Of a stretch of 64,000 nucleotides of DNA, positions 26,140-34,998 are shown piece by piece. Source of the stretch: Bradyrhizobium sp. G127. GTDB taxonomy: Bacteria > Pseudomonadota > Alphaproteobacteria > Rhizobiales > Xanthobacteraceae. The notes under the pieces were generated by a model. That model was not told the origin of the DNA and searched no databases. It worked only from the letters and a program-made list of their open reading frames with translations. A program made the position numbers and the translations under genes. Numbering within the stretch: the first letter of the stretch is position 1; each line of letters begins with the position of its first letter. The DNA lies in NCBI RefSeq assembly GCF_021502575.1, contig NZ_JAKFGN010000002.1, forward strand, positions 1,426,001 to 1,490,000, written 5' to 3'.

Positions 26140-28443
26140 TCAAGTGGCAGGTGGAGTGATGGCGTCGGCCGGCAAGTTGATCGGCTTGCTGCCGGCGGTG
26201 ATGATTGTGTTGGGGCCCTTGCCGCCGCTGCGCATCGCGGGCGAAGACAGCGCTTCGCGCTTCTCGCGTTTCAGCCGCACCTGAATCATATGCGGGCAAC
26301 GGTGATCGTCGAAATAGAGCTCCTGGCAATGCATGCAGTAGATACACTCGTTGACGTTGATGTGACCCTCCGGATGAATTGCCTGCACCGGACATTCATT
26401 GGCGCAGCGCTGGCAGGGCGAACCACATTCGGGCCACCGGCGCAGCCACTCGAACATCCGGACGCGCCCCGGAATCGCCAGTGCAGCACCAAGCGGGCAC
26501 ATGTAGCGGCAGAAGAATCGCTCGACGAACAAGCCGGCGGAAAGCGTGGTCAGGGCGTAGACGACGTAGGGCCATTCGCGTGCGAACTTCAGGACGATCG
26601 TGGTCTTGAAGGGCTCCACTTCAGCGAGTTGCTCTGCGAAAGCGGTCGAGTACAGGGACATACCGAACAGGCCGAGAAAAATGATATACTTGATTGGCCA
26701 CAGCCGCTCGTGAAGGCCCCACGGCAATCGGTATTGCGGAATCTTCACTGCCTGGGCGACGTTGTTAAGCAGTTCCTGCAGTGCGCCAAACGGGCAAAGC
26801 CAGCCACAGAATGGCCCGCGCCCCCAGAACAGCAGTCCCGCGGCGATCGAAGCCCAAAGCAGAAAGATCAGCGGAGCCGACAGGAAGTATTCCCAGCTGA
26901 AGCCAGTCAGCAGAGAATTGGCAAACGTCAAAACGTTGACCACCGAGAGCTGTGCATTCGCGTACCAACCGAGCCAAACCAGAATGAAAAGCAGGTAGCC
27001 GCGACGGACCCACGCATAAATCTTTGGACGTCGTACCAAGGCATTCTGAAAGAAGAAAATCAGTGTTAGCGCGCCCAGCGCGACAATGGTCGTGCTGATC
27101 TTGACGATGTTATCCCGCCAGATTTTCATCCACAGCGGCTCGTCTTCACCCACAGGAAAAGTTGCCGCGCCAGCCGATGCGGCGGCAGGTGGCGCCGACG
27201 CCGCCGGTGTAGCCGGCTGCCGGACGGGCGCGGCCGGCTCGCGCTTCATGTAACTCTCCGGCAGCGTGTACCCGAGATCGAAGGTGAGCCACGCCTTGTC
27301 CCGGGTGCCGACGACCCGCTGAACCAACAGCTGCAGCACCCATGGCTCGGTCGGATCGAATGCGAATTCTGGCGGTACCGTGAACAGAGCAACCTCCGGA
27401 AAGTCGGGAGCACCTTCGGCGGCAAGGTCCCCCAGTCTGGTATGATCGCGGTCGCGGAAACGGATGCTGTTGGTATCTTGAATCAATTCGATGCGGTCGA
27501 ATATGCCGCCGCGAACGTAAGCATTCCCCTTGAACGAATACCTGCCCGATCCCGCGACGACCAAGGCTTGTTGACCTGGCTTGAGCCGGCCAGCGAGACG
27601 GTTAAATCCATCATCGCCGAGCAAGCTGCGGCCGATGGTAGGAACCGCAACATTGGCGACGTAGAGGTCGATGAAGGTGTCATCAGGATCGCCCTCTTCT
27701 GGACGTGCTGCGGCCCCCGCATTGCCGGACTTTTCAAATGCCGTGTTCACCTCGCCGACGGAAAGAATCAATCGACGCACTGAACCGTCGCCGACGAGGC
27801 TCTGCCAATCGCGAATCTCGTTCTTGCCGGTATCCACCGTCTTCGCCGCCAGCGGCACCACCGGAGCAACGGCGCTGCTCTGAGCGCCAAGCCGTCCGCC
27901 TTTGATCAGTTTCGTTGCTGAGCGAACGATACTGTCACCCATCACGAGCACAGTAACAGTCGCGCCGCTGACGATATCGACTTGCGGCGCGCGCGCATTT
28001 CCCTGCGCCACACTTCCCATGTCGGCACCGATCAGCTTATTGACGGCCTCCATGACACGCTTTTCCGGGATGCCCAAAAGAACGATGGGCTCCTTGTGCT
28101 CGACGAGCTTGAGACCGGTGATCATACCCCTCGGCGTAATGCCGACCAGAAGCTGGATCGGCTTGCCGGAATAACCCGTTGCGTTGGCAAAATCAGAATT
28201 CAGGTAGACGAAACCGACAATTTGATCGTCTTTGTAAGCCGCCACGATTGCGGGATCGCCCTGCGGCGGCCCGAAGCGATTGGCGCCCGAAATGAGTTCC
28301 GACGGCTCCGCCTTGCTCAGGTATTCAGTGAGCCGGCCTGCAGCTCGTGCTTCCGCAGCACAAAAAATCGCGGCAACAAGGATCAAAGCCGCAACACATA
28401 CGGCCACAATCTTCTGGAGCTTAACAACGATTACATGTTTCAA
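26140..28443 (-). CDS. nosR: NosR, membrane flavo-iron-sulphur protein for N2O respiration
   Basis: A 767-aa protein with a signal peptide, a periplasmic FMN-binding domain with the flavinylation Thr in VSGATVTVLV (about residue 160), several membrane helices (about 470-690), the cytoplasmic Cys motifs CGWLCPFGALQELL and CRYMCPLGAAL, and two 4Fe-4S sets CGSPCQRCANECP and CIYCMHCQELYFDDHRCP. It passes quinol-derived electrons to NosZ and is needed for its expression and activity. It heads the nos operon. A possible minus-strand promoter (TTGACC, 17 bases, GAACAT at 28514-28542) lies upstream, but no clear FNR/FixK box was found. Confidence 0.96.
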   Translation of the reverse strand: MKHVIVVKLQKIVAVCVAALILVAAIFCAAEARAAGRLTEYLSKAEPSELISGANRFGPPQGDPAIVAAYKDDQIVGFVYLNSDFANATGYSGKPIQLLVGITPRGMITGLKLVEHKEPIVLLGIPEKRVMEAVNKLIGADMGSVAQGNARAPQVDIVSGATVTVLVMGDSIVRSATKLIKGGRLGAQSSAVAPVVPLAAKTVDTGKNEIRDWQSLVGDGSVRRLILSVGEVNTAFEKSGNAGAAARPEEGDPDDTFIDLYVANVAVPTIGRSLLGDDGFNRLAGRLKPGQQALVVAGSGRYSFKGNAYVRGGIFDRIELIQDTNSIRFRDRDHTRLGDLAAEGAPDFPEVALFTVPPEFAFDPTEPWVLQLLVQRVVGTRDKAWLTFDLGYTLPESYMKREPAAPVRQPATPAASAPPAAASAGAATFPVGEDEPLWMKIWRDNIVKISTTIVALGALTLIFFFQNALVRRPKIYAWVRRGYLLFILVWLGWYANAQLSVVNVLTFANSLLTGFSWEYFLSAPLIFLLWASIAAGLLFWGRGPFCGWLCPFGALQELLNNVAQAVKIPQYRLPWGLHERLWPIKYIIFLGLFGMSLYSTAFAEQLAEVEPFKTTIVLKFAREWPYVVYALTTLSAGLFVERFFCRYMCPLGAALAIPGRVRMFEWLRRWPECGSPCQRCANECPVQAIHPEGHINVNECIYCMHCQELYFDDHRCPHMIQVRLKREKREALSSPAMRSGGKGPNTIITAGSKPINLPADAITPPAT

Positions 28444-28561
28444 AGGTGGACACTCCCGATCGCAGGGGCGTTGGTCGGGTCTGCGCGAACATCGTTGTCC
28501 AGCTATGTGGTGAATGTTCTACTTTCCGATAGAATAGGTCAACCTTTCTGCGAGGCCCGAC

Positions 28562-29452
28562 ATGCGCAAAGATCAGCTCCTGGCCGCGGGGCCCCCGGCT
28601 CCGGTTCAAAATCTTCGGGAACTCTACGCGATCGCATCCGAAATGGCGGAGCGGGCCTACCAGCGCTATGGGGAGCTCGCGGCAAGAAACGACGAAAATT
28701 TTTGGCCGGTGCGCTGCGTGTTTGAGGTGCTGACGACCCGCGAGCGCGATCGCGAACGAAGCTTGATTGCGGCATGTACGGGGGCCTGCGGCGGACCGCC
28801 GAGCGCGTCCGATCTTCGCTGGATTCCAATTGATCTGGTTCCTGCGGACGAATTGGCGGATCTCCGAAATTCGGGCCTGTCGACGACCTATACCGCGTGG
28901 ACGCTCGCGGTCAGGCATCGCCAGCGAGCCTTTGTGTTCTGGACGTATGTGATCGCTCTTGCAGATGATCCAGAGGTCCGAAAGAAGGCAGAAGAACTGG
29001 CGCAGGAGGCATTGCGAGATGGTAATCTGTTGCGGCGGGAACGTCGGCTGGCTTGGCGAGAGGTCAACATGAGCGCCGCCCATTCGAGCAAAAGTGAATG
29101 GGAGCCTGTTTCCGCAGCGCTCCTCGAAAGCCTGCTCTACAAGGACATCATTACGTGGTCGGAGAAATTGCCATCCGCACAGCGCGCGCGTCTTCTGGCG
29201 CTCAATCCGTTTCCCCCCCCGCAAATTGGTCTCGCCGACAGCAGCGGGAATCGAACTGATACTATCGAAATTGAGCCGATCAGGCGTCGGGCCCTCCAGC
29301 GCGCGGAACAGCTCTCGAACATTTATCTTGATGACGCGGACAATGCCCCCGACCAAGATAGTATGGAACTGGCCCAAAAACTTGCGGCACGTTCCATCAT
29401 GCGTCTGGCCGGCCTGCGCGACATCGCCTCCGCCGACCAAAGCTCTGCCTGA
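28562..29452 (+). CDS. Ferritin-like-fold protein, divergent from nosR
   Basis: A 296-aa, mostly helical protein. The segment SEMAERAYQRYGELAARNDE (about residues 27-46) and the later ADDPEVRKKAEELAQEAL then RDGNLLRRERRLAWRE (about 140-172) look like the helices of rubrerythrin / ferritin-like proteins, with paired acids. The usual E-x-x-H of the last helix is not seen: the place reads EALRDGN, so a full di-iron site is doubtful. Residues 175-296 have no recognised domain. It shares a 118-base divergent promoter region with nosR, which hints at a link to denitrification or oxidative stress. Assignment is tentative. Confidence 0.6.
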   Translation: MRKDQLLAAGPPAPVQNLRELYAIASEMAERAYQRYGELAARNDENFWPVRCVFEVLTTRERDRERSLIAACTGACGGPPSASDLRWIPIDLVPADELADLRNSGLSTTYTAWTLAVRHRQRAFVFWTYVIALADDPEVRKKAEELAQEALRDGNLLRRERRLAWREVNMSAAHSSKSEWEPVSAALLESLLYKDIITWSEKLPSAQRARLLALNPFPPPQIGLADSSGNRTDTIEIEPIRRRALQRAEQLSNIYLDDADNAPDQDSMELAQKLAARSIMRLAGLRDIASADQSSA

Positions 29453-29597
29453 TCCATCCCGGCAACCCTTAGAAGCCGTGGTGGTTTCCCCGTACGCATC
29501 CGAAGCGCCGGGCGATATCACGAGGCGCTCGCTGCATCGGCCAAGTTACCTCTTATAACGCCGGGGTTCTTAGGACGTGTGGTGTCACCGCGGCCGG

Positions 29598-29981
29598 TCA
29601 TTTCGCCTTTTCCTCGGATTCGCGATCCAGACCCGTCTCGCCGATGTCCCTGCCGGGCTGATCGCTGAAATGGTTTGCCAGCTTTTGGGGAACTCCGTTC
29701 CATGTATCCGCATCGTCCGGTGGACGCTTCTTCTGCGTAATGTTCGGCCAAGAGGATGCGAACCTGCGGTTAAGATTCAACCATTGGGATTCAGCCCCAG
29801 GATCGGAATCCGGGACAATAGCCTCCGCAGGACACTCAGGCACACACACTCCACAATCGATGCATTCGTCTGGATGAATCACAAGCATGTTCTTGCCTTC
29901 GTAAAAGCAGTCCACCGGACATACTTCGACGCAATCCATGTACTTGCATTTAATGCAGTTCTCGAGAACGACATGCGTCAT
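29598..29981 (-). CDS. FdxA-type 7Fe/8Fe ferredoxin with extended C-terminus
   Basis: A 127-aa ferredoxin. The cluster motifs [18 protein letters not shown] (about residues 9-26) and [12 protein letters not shown] (about 40-51) are typical of FdxA, where the first set usually carries a 3Fe-4S and the second a 4Fe-4S cluster. The tail after residue 75 is hydrophilic and longer than in some homologues. ATG at 29981 (MTHVVLEN) with GGGAG upstream is a better start than the upstream frame start at 30026. It sits between the ferritin-like and DUF2249 genes near nos. A paralogue lies at 46682-47035. Confidence 0.9.
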   Translation of the reverse strand: MTHVVLENCIKCKYMDCVEVCPVDCFYEGKNMLVIHPDECIDCGVCVPECPAEAIVPDSDPGAESQWLNLNRRFASSWPNITQKKRPPDDADTWNGVPQKLANHFSDQPGRDIGETGLDRESEEKAK

Positions 29982-30061
29982 TTGAAGCTCCCGACCGCCT
30001 TCCTCCGGCGTTGCCCATGTGCTCAAGGCGCGCCGAACGACAGCCGTCGATCATAAAGCTG

Positions 30062-30337
30062 TTAACCGACAGATTCGTCCGAACCCGCTTCCCGCTTGAG
30101 CAGAACCCGTAAGACATCCGGTCCCTGTTCCAAATAGGTCCACTTGCACTGGCTGTCGAAACCTACCTCTAACTGATAGCGCAGCGGCCGCGGATCGTGG
30201 TCGGCTACTAGTTGAATGCTATCTCCCACTTCCAGATGATCGAATAGCTGGAAGATGATCGAATGACGGTGTTGGGGAGCAATGTCCCTCACATCGACGA
30301 CGTGCAAAAACAGGAGCCTGTGACGTACCGTTACCAT
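30062..30337 (-). CDS. DUF2249-domain protein
   Basis: A 91-aa protein matching DUF2249: VVDVRDIAPQHRHSIIFQLF (about residues 13-32), then LVADHDPRPLRYQLEV and WTYLEQGPDVLRVLL. DUF2249 proteins have a SirA-like small fold and recur in nitric oxide and denitrification loci; the biochemical role is unclear. A near-perfect NsrR-like palindrome ends one base before the ATG at 30337, so either the message is nearly leaderless or translation starts further in, for example at a TTG around 30308. The gene precedes the ferredoxin gene by 80 bases on the same strand. Confidence 0.85.
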   Translation of the reverse strand: MVTVRHRLLFLHVVDVRDIAPQHRHSIIFQLFDHLEVGDSIQLVADHDPRPLRYQLEVGFDSQCKWTYLEQGPDVLRVLLKREAGSDESVG

Positions 30338-30338
30338 T

Positions 30339-30360
30339 AGATGTATTAAGAATGCATCTT
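30339..30360 (-). promoter_or_regulatory. NsrR-like palindrome upstream of the DUF2249 gene
   Basis: Arms AGATGTATT and AATGCATCT flank a 3-base centre AAG, with 8 of 9 positions complementary. The minus strand reads AAGATGCATT-CTT-AATACATCT, which agrees with the NO-sensing NsrR consensus (ATGYATTT-N-AAATRCAT). It directly abuts the start codon, so binding would block transcription or initiation. Confidence 0.6.
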
Positions 30361-30429
30361 ATCAGGTTTATTCGCGGCTGCAACATCGAATGATTCTAGA
30401 ATCACTCGCATGCTCGTCCCGAAGTTCGG

Positions 30430-30720
30430 CAAGATGCCAACTACCGTTGCTGCGCCGGAGTATTGCCCAGTGGATTCAGGAAAAAGCCTATGGCGGGCTA
30501 TCCGGGTCGATCAAGCGCCTGCTCGATCAGCTCGCGAAAGCTATGGCCGCCAAGCCCAACGGGCGGCTGGAGCTTCCGCGCCGGATCAAGCCCGGTTCGG
30601 AGCTGGTCCGGACATGGAAGGGCAAGACCTACAGCGTCGTGTTTCGCCCTGACGGATTTGCCTATGACGGCAAGACCTATGCCGGTCTGTCCGAGATCGC
30701 CTCGCTGATTGCCGCGCGTT
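30430..30720 (+). pseudogene. Remnant: DUF2924 protein, paralogue of the gene at 54821-55309
   Basis: The frame reads LLRRSIAQWIQEKAYG, then KRLLDQLAKAMAAKPNG, RRIKPGSELVRTWKGKTY and PDGFAYDGKTYAGLSEIASL. This aligns residue for residue with the DUF2924 protein encoded at 54821-55309. About 45 N-terminal residues are missing. At about 30718 the sequence switches into a pirin fragment in another frame. It is a broken relic of the DUF3489-DUF2924-recombinase type of mobile cassette. Confidence 0.75.
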
Positions 30721-30883
30721 CACGCTCGACGCAGAAAGCGATGCCTCGGTTCTACTCGTCAGTGGCAAACCCATTGAGGAGCCGGTTGTCATGCACGGCC
30801 CGTTCGTCATGAACACTGTCGGCGAAATCAAACAAGCCATGGTCGATTTTCAGAGCGGGAAGTTCGGACAGATTCCCGCCTGA
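30719..30883 (+). pseudogene. Remnant: C-terminus of a pirin-family protein
   Basis: The frame reads SDASVLLVSGKPIEEPVV, then HGPFVMNTVGEIKQAMVDF and SGKFGQIPA before a TGA. This is the conserved end of pirin-type cupins (GEPI-EPV-GPFVMNT-EI-QA). Only about 54 of some 230-300 residues remain. It is joined to the DUF2924 fragment upstream and is followed by an isochorismatase fragment, a common neighbour of pirin genes in rhizobia. Confidence 0.75.
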
Positions 30884-30990
30884 GCATATTTCGGAAGCCG
30901 GTCACTTTCGTCTTCCGACTGTGTTCACGTCGGAACGTGAACATTCGCAGGGCACCTTGGCCAATTAAACCCGAAGAGGAGGAGTGAACC

Positions 30991-31215
30991 ATGACCGCAT
31001 TTGCGAGTATCGCCAACTTCAATGGCCAGCGCCCTGTCATCGATCCCGATGACGCAGCAATGCTCCTGATCGATTATCAGAGTGGCTTGTTTCAAACTGC
31101 AGCCGACATGCCGATGACAACCTTGCGCAATCATACAATGGAGCAAAATCCACCTACTCGTCTCCCTAGTTCGCGCGATCGATTCTCCAAAAGCCTATTA
31201 CCCATGAATTATTGA
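30991..31215 (+). pseudogene. Remnant: N-terminus of an isochorismatase-family hydrolase
   Basis: A good ribosome-binding site (AGGAGGAG) precedes the ATG. The first 48 codons read like a YcaC-type cysteine hydrolase: FNGQRPVIDPDDAAMLLIDY, then QSGLFQTAADMPMTTLRNH, with the first catalytic Asp in LLIDY. After about 31137 the sequence is unrelated and stops at 31215, while intact homologues have about 200-220 residues. The catalytic Cys and Lys are absent, so it cannot be active. Confidence 0.7.
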
Positions 31216-31350
31216 AAACCTGATTTCAGAATCTTGATCGCCAAAGTCCGCCAAAATCGTGCCAGTTACAACGACTTGGCAGTATTAATCGGGCATCCGA
31301 ACGCATGGAGTGATATTTCGAGCTTTCATAAATCGATAACTTGCCGACGT

Positions 31351-32640
31351 TTAGACATCACGTGGTGGAAGGATCGTACCTTCGACCTCGCCAAAACCAA
31401 TTCGGTATCCATCTCCCTGGCACCAGCCGGAGAGGCAAACGCGGTCGCCGTCTTCCAGAAATGAACGCGTCATTCCGTTGCCAAGGCCCAAAGGCTCCGC
31501 TCCATTCCAGGAGAGCTCAAGCATGCTTCCGCACTGAGAGCGTTCCGGTCCGCTGATGGTACCTGAACCAAGAACGTCCCCAATCTGCATCGAGCAACCG
31601 CTGGAGGCGTGGTGCATTAGTTGCTGCACAGGCGACCAATACATGTAGCTAAAATTTGTCTGCGCGATCCGGCGCGCGGTTTGTAGCTCTGCTGGGACAA
31701 GATCGACAACAAGCTGAATGTCGTAATTGTTCTGCCCCGTCTGTTGAAGATAAGGCAATGGAGCCGGTGCCTGCCCCGGTCCGGGCACCCGAAACGGTTC
31801 AAGAGCCTCACGCGTGACAATCCAGGGGCTGAGCGAAGTCCCGAATGCCTTGCCCTGAAACGGACCGAGAGGAACGTACTCCCACTGCTGAATATCGCGG
31901 GCGCTCCAGTCATTGAGAAGGGCGAACCCGAAGATCATTTCTTCAGCCCGCTGCTCCGTCAACATGCTTCCCATTTCTGAACCTTGGCCCACAATCGCCG
32001 CCAACTCGAGTTCGAAGTCGAGCCGTGTGGTAGGACCAAATCGAGGCGCATCTTCCGAAGCCGACTTCAGTTGTCCCTTGGGTCTGTGAATCGGAGTGCC
32101 GCTCACAACCACGGTGGATCCACGACCGTTATATCCGATCGGAATATGCAGCCAGTTCGCCTGAAGTGCATTTGACGCGCCACGAAACATCACGCCGACA
32201 TTGGTGGCGTGTTCTTTCGATGAATAAAAGTCCGTATATCCCGCCACGACTATCGGCAGGTGCAAAGTAGCTGATTCGATCCTGTCAAAAGCCTCCACCC
32301 GCAGTTGCTCGTTATCACGCAACTCGGGATTGTCATGCTGAAGCAGCTTGGAGATTCGACGCCGGGTGCGGGACCAGGTGGATGGTCCCAGCGCCATGAA
32401 GGCATTGAGAGACGATTTCGCGAGCGTCGAATCAAAGCATTCAAATTCGAACAAACCAGCTTTTTCGATCACCGATAAGTCGAGTATCTGGTCCCCGATC
32501 GCAACTCCCACGCGTGGCGTGGACTTGCGAGGCGTTGAGAACACGCCATACGGAAGATTCTGAATTGGAAAATGAGACGTAGACCCTGCTTCTATAAACG
32601 ATCGCAGCGCAGGATCGTTTGGATGGAATTCAGACAACAT
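31351..32640 (-). CDS. fahA: Fumarylacetoacetase
   Basis: A 429-aa enzyme with an N-terminal SH3-like domain and the fumarylacetoacetase core. Metal and catalytic residues are visible: YTDFYSSKEHATNVGVMFR (Asp and His, about residues 131-149), RLDFELELAAIVG (two Glu, about 205), and LLNDWSARDIQQWEYVPLGP with the following FQGKAFGTSLSPW (Asp, Lys). It cleaves 4-fumarylacetoacetate to fumarate and acetoacetate, the last step of homogentisate breakdown. No homogentisate dioxygenase gene is nearby, so a related acylpyruvate could be the substrate. The ATG at 32640 has a GAGG box upstream and follows the RidA gene. Confidence 0.9.
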   Translation of the reverse strand: MLSEFHPNDPALRSFIEAGSTSHFPIQNLPYGVFSTPRKSTPRVGVAIGDQILDLSVIEKAGLFEFECFDSTLAKSSLNAFMALGPSTWSRTRRRISKLLQHDNPELRDNEQLRVEAFDRIESATLHLPIVVAGYTDFYSSKEHATNVGVMFRGASNALQANWLHIPIGYNGRGSTVVVSGTPIHRPKGQLKSASEDAPRFGPTTRLDFELELAAIVGQGSEMGSMLTEQRAEEMIFGFALLNDWSARDIQQWEYVPLGPFQGKAFGTSLSPWIVTREALEPFRVPGPGQAPAPLPYLQQTGQNNYDIQLVVDLVPAELQTARRIAQTNFSYMYWSPVQQLMHHASSGCSMQIGDVLGSGTISGPERSQCGSMLELSWNGAEPLGLGNGMTRSFLEDGDRVCLSGWCQGDGYRIGFGEVEGTILPPRDV

Positions 32641-32674
32641 ACCTGCCTCAGATTTCATTGCAACAAACAGGCAG

Positions 32675-33064
32675 TCAGTCCAGACAAGCAACCGCTTCGA
32701 CTTCAACCATCATTCTCGGGTCGATCAACCTTCTGACTTCGACAAGAGTCGCTGCAGGACGATCCACAAAGAAAGGAAACCGGACGTCGCGCGTCTCATT
32801 GTTGAAGACATCGATATCGGTCACAAAAATTGTATACTTAATGATCTGACTGAACGTAGCGCCGGCGGCGGCCAGCACATCGGCCAAATTGGCGAAGCAC
32901 TGCGCCACCTGCGCGCGAATGTCGCCTTCACCGACAACATCGCCGTCCGCGTTTCTGGATGTTATGCCTGCCGTATAAAGCATGCGCCCCGACGCAACGA
33001 CGCCCAGCGAAAATGGGACTTTCTTTTCATAACCCTTATTCAGGACCAAAGGTTCTTTTGACAT
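32675..33064 (-). CDS. RidA (YjgF/YER057c/UK114) family protein
   Basis: A 129-aa RidA-fold protein that should form trimers. The conserved Arg/Glu region reads IDPRMMVEVEAVA at the C-terminus, and LYTAGITSRNADGDVVGEGDI plus CFANLADVLAAAGATFSQIIK match the family. Members hydrolyse reactive enamines/imines or act as deaminases in catabolic pathways. It sits between the acyl-CoA synthetase and fumarylacetoacetase genes on the same strand. A second RidA is encoded at 36025-36420. Confidence 0.87.
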   Translation of the reverse strand: MSKEPLVLNKGYEKKVPFSLGVVASGRMLYTAGITSRNADGDVVGEGDIRAQVAQCFANLADVLAAAGATFSQIIKYTIFVTDIDVFNNETRDVRFPFFVDRPAATLVEVRRLIDPRMMVEVEAVACLD

Positions 33065-33106
33065 TTATTGGACTCCCCAGATTTCACATCGCGCTTTCGA
33101 TAACAA

Positions 33107-34990
33107 TCAGACGAACTTCAGAACTGCGTCATGCACGACCCACATCGAGTCGATGACGGTACAATCGAGCTGGACCATGCCAACATGCCGCTCAAGCGGA
33201 ACGAAGCACGCTGACAGCGCCTCGACCACTGATGCGACCAATTCGCAATCGGCCTTTGAAGCATCTGTCGCTGCGCTGGCCAGCGAACATTCCGCCATCG
33301 CCTTTGTTGCCGGCAACACAACGTGCGCGGTTTCAGTGCCCCAGCCCGATCGGAATTGAACCGTTGCCACGAGTCCAAAGACTGGATCATTGTGAAGGAC
33401 GACCGCGAAGGGCTTTCCACCCGTCTGTCCAAGGCGGGCATTACCATCGAGCACGCCCAGCTTTTCCAGCAGATGAACCGCGCGTTCGCCGGTGAACTCA
33501 CTCCCCTCCTGAACCAGCTGCAACCGATCTAACGCAAGCGCCTGATCGCGATGCAGGCGTAGTTCTGATTCAGCCAGCTCCAGTCGCTTCTTTGATTCGG
33601 TCCATGTCGCCACACTCGAAAGAGCCTGCGCCGCCCGCGTCAGATCCATGAAAACGGGAATGCCCGCCTCTTCCAGTTCCAGCCTTCTGGCGACTTCGCC
33701 GGTCGCAACGATCGAAACCAGCTTTGTTGTTTCGCTAGCAGCCTGTTTGAGGCTCTCGCAAAATCGATCGATCATGAAACCCGGTGCATAGAACGTCGCG
33801 AATCCGACATCAGGAGACTGGAGGGCGGCTCGCACGGCCTCGCCGACAAAGGCTCCCGAGTTCACGATGCTGCCCGTGAAATCGATTGGATTTTGCACCG
33901 ATCCGTAACGGGGAATTCCCGTCTGGAGCGTTTTCTGCGCCTCGCCGCTGAGCGCAGCCATTCTCACTCCGCACCTCACGAAGAGGTCCGACAAGACTGC
34001 GCCAACAGCGCCGGAGATCGTCATCACCGCCGCGCTTGGGCCAATGGATCTGCGCCGAAGGAATTGGGCGAGATAGGCAATATCGCCGAGATGCAGGATG
34101 TCTCGGCCTTGAATGACGCCCAGGCGCTCGAAGCCGGCCTGATATATTGCGGGGTCGCCAGCGACAGCGCCTGTATGAGCTTTAGCTGCGGAAGCGCCGC
34201 TCGGCGTGTCTCCGACTTTGAGGAGAGCGAGCAACTGGCCCCGGGCCTGCATTGCTTCCGCCACCTTGCGGAATCGCCGGCCGTCCCGAATGCCTTCGAC
34301 ATAGCCGACGATCGCGCGCGTCTCCGGGCGATCTGAGAGGTATTGAAGGTATTCCGAGAATTCGACGCAGGCTTCGTTTCCCGTATTGATCACGACGTTA
34401 AATTTTACATCGAGCTCGCGGCCCGCTGCGTAAATGGCTGAGCACATGCTGCCGCTTTGCGTCACCAGCCCGACAGTACGCGGCGCCTTTGGCGGCTCGG
34501 TATTTCGGAATATGGCCGTGAATGTGCTGTATGAGTGATTGTCGAGATTACCAAAACCCATGCAGTTCGGGCCGGCGACAACCAGGCCAAGTTCATTCGC
34601 ACATCCTACAAGCTCGTTCTGCAGGCTGATGCCTTCATCATCACCCGCCTCTGCAAAGCCGGCCGCGTAGATAACCGCAGCGCGAATGCCCTTGCGAGCA
34701 GCCTCACGAAGGACCGGAACCACCTCCTCCGCGCCGACAGCGACGACGATCAAATCGACCGGATGCGGAAGACTCTCAATGCTCGGGAAGCATTTAAGGC
34801 CGTCAATTTCGCTGTATTTGGGATTAATGGGAAGTATCGGGCCGGCGAATCCATGCATCTTGAGCAGCGCAATCGGAACGCCACCCAATCGCATCAGATT
34901 GGCGGACGCTCCGTATATCGCGATGGATGAGGGATCAATCAGCGGCCTGAGACGCTCGGCTGAATCCTGTTCTCGCTGCATGATATTCAT
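33107..34990 (-). CDS. NDP-forming acyl-CoA synthetase-like protein with a shortened ATP-grasp part
   Basis: A 627-aa protein of the acetyl-CoA synthetase (ADP-forming) superfamily. It has a CoA-binding Rossmann domain (SSIAIYGASANLMRLGG, about residues 20-36), then CoA-ligase flavodoxin-like domains (VGLVTQSGSMCSAIYAAGRE about 170; SAAKAHTGAVAGD about 260, with the phosphohistidine-type His). The C-terminal ATP-grasp domain is normally about 220 residues, but only about 130 remain. The segment usually reading PVVLK...HKTEAGGV is missing, while NDPVFGLVATVQF is kept. It may be inactive, work with another ATP-grasp subunit, or have a changed role. It follows the 3-hydroxyacyl-CoA dehydrogenase gene by 8 bases. 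Confidence 0.82.
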   Translation of the reverse strand: MNIMQREQDSAERLRPLIDPSSIAIYGASANLMRLGGVPIALLKMHGFAGPILPINPKYSEIDGLKCFPSIESLPHPVDLIVVAVGAEEVVPVLREAARKGIRAAVIYAAGFAEAGDDEGISLQNELVGCANELGLVVAGPNCMGFGNLDNHSYSTFTAIFRNTEPPKAPRTVGLVTQSGSMCSAIYAAGRELDVKFNVVINTGNEACVEFSEYLQYLSDRPETRAIVGYVEGIRDGRRFRKVAEAMQARGQLLALLKVGDTPSGASAAKAHTGAVAGDPAIYQAGFERLGVIQGRDILHLGDIAYLAQFLRRRSIGPSAAVMTISGAVGAVLSDLFVRCGVRMAALSGEAQKTLQTGIPRYGSVQNPIDFTGSIVNSGAFVGEAVRAALQSPDVGFATFYAPGFMIDRFCESLKQAASETTKLVSIVATGEVARRLELEEAGIPVFMDLTRAAQALSSVATWTESKKRLELAESELRLHRDQALALDRLQLVQEGSEFTGERAVHLLEKLGVLDGNARLGQTGGKPFAVVLHNDPVFGLVATVQFRSGWGTETAHVVLPATKAMAECSLASAATDASKADCELVASVVEALSACFVPLERHVGMVQLDCTVIDSMWVVHDAVLKFV

Positions 34991-34998
34991 TGGATACC

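Noticed and set aside
28444-28561. Possible FNR/FixK2 box in the nosR upstream region
   Set aside because: No TTGAT-N4-ATCAA or TTG(A/C)-N8-(T/G)CAA pattern could be found on either strand; only a weak promoter-like pair is visible.
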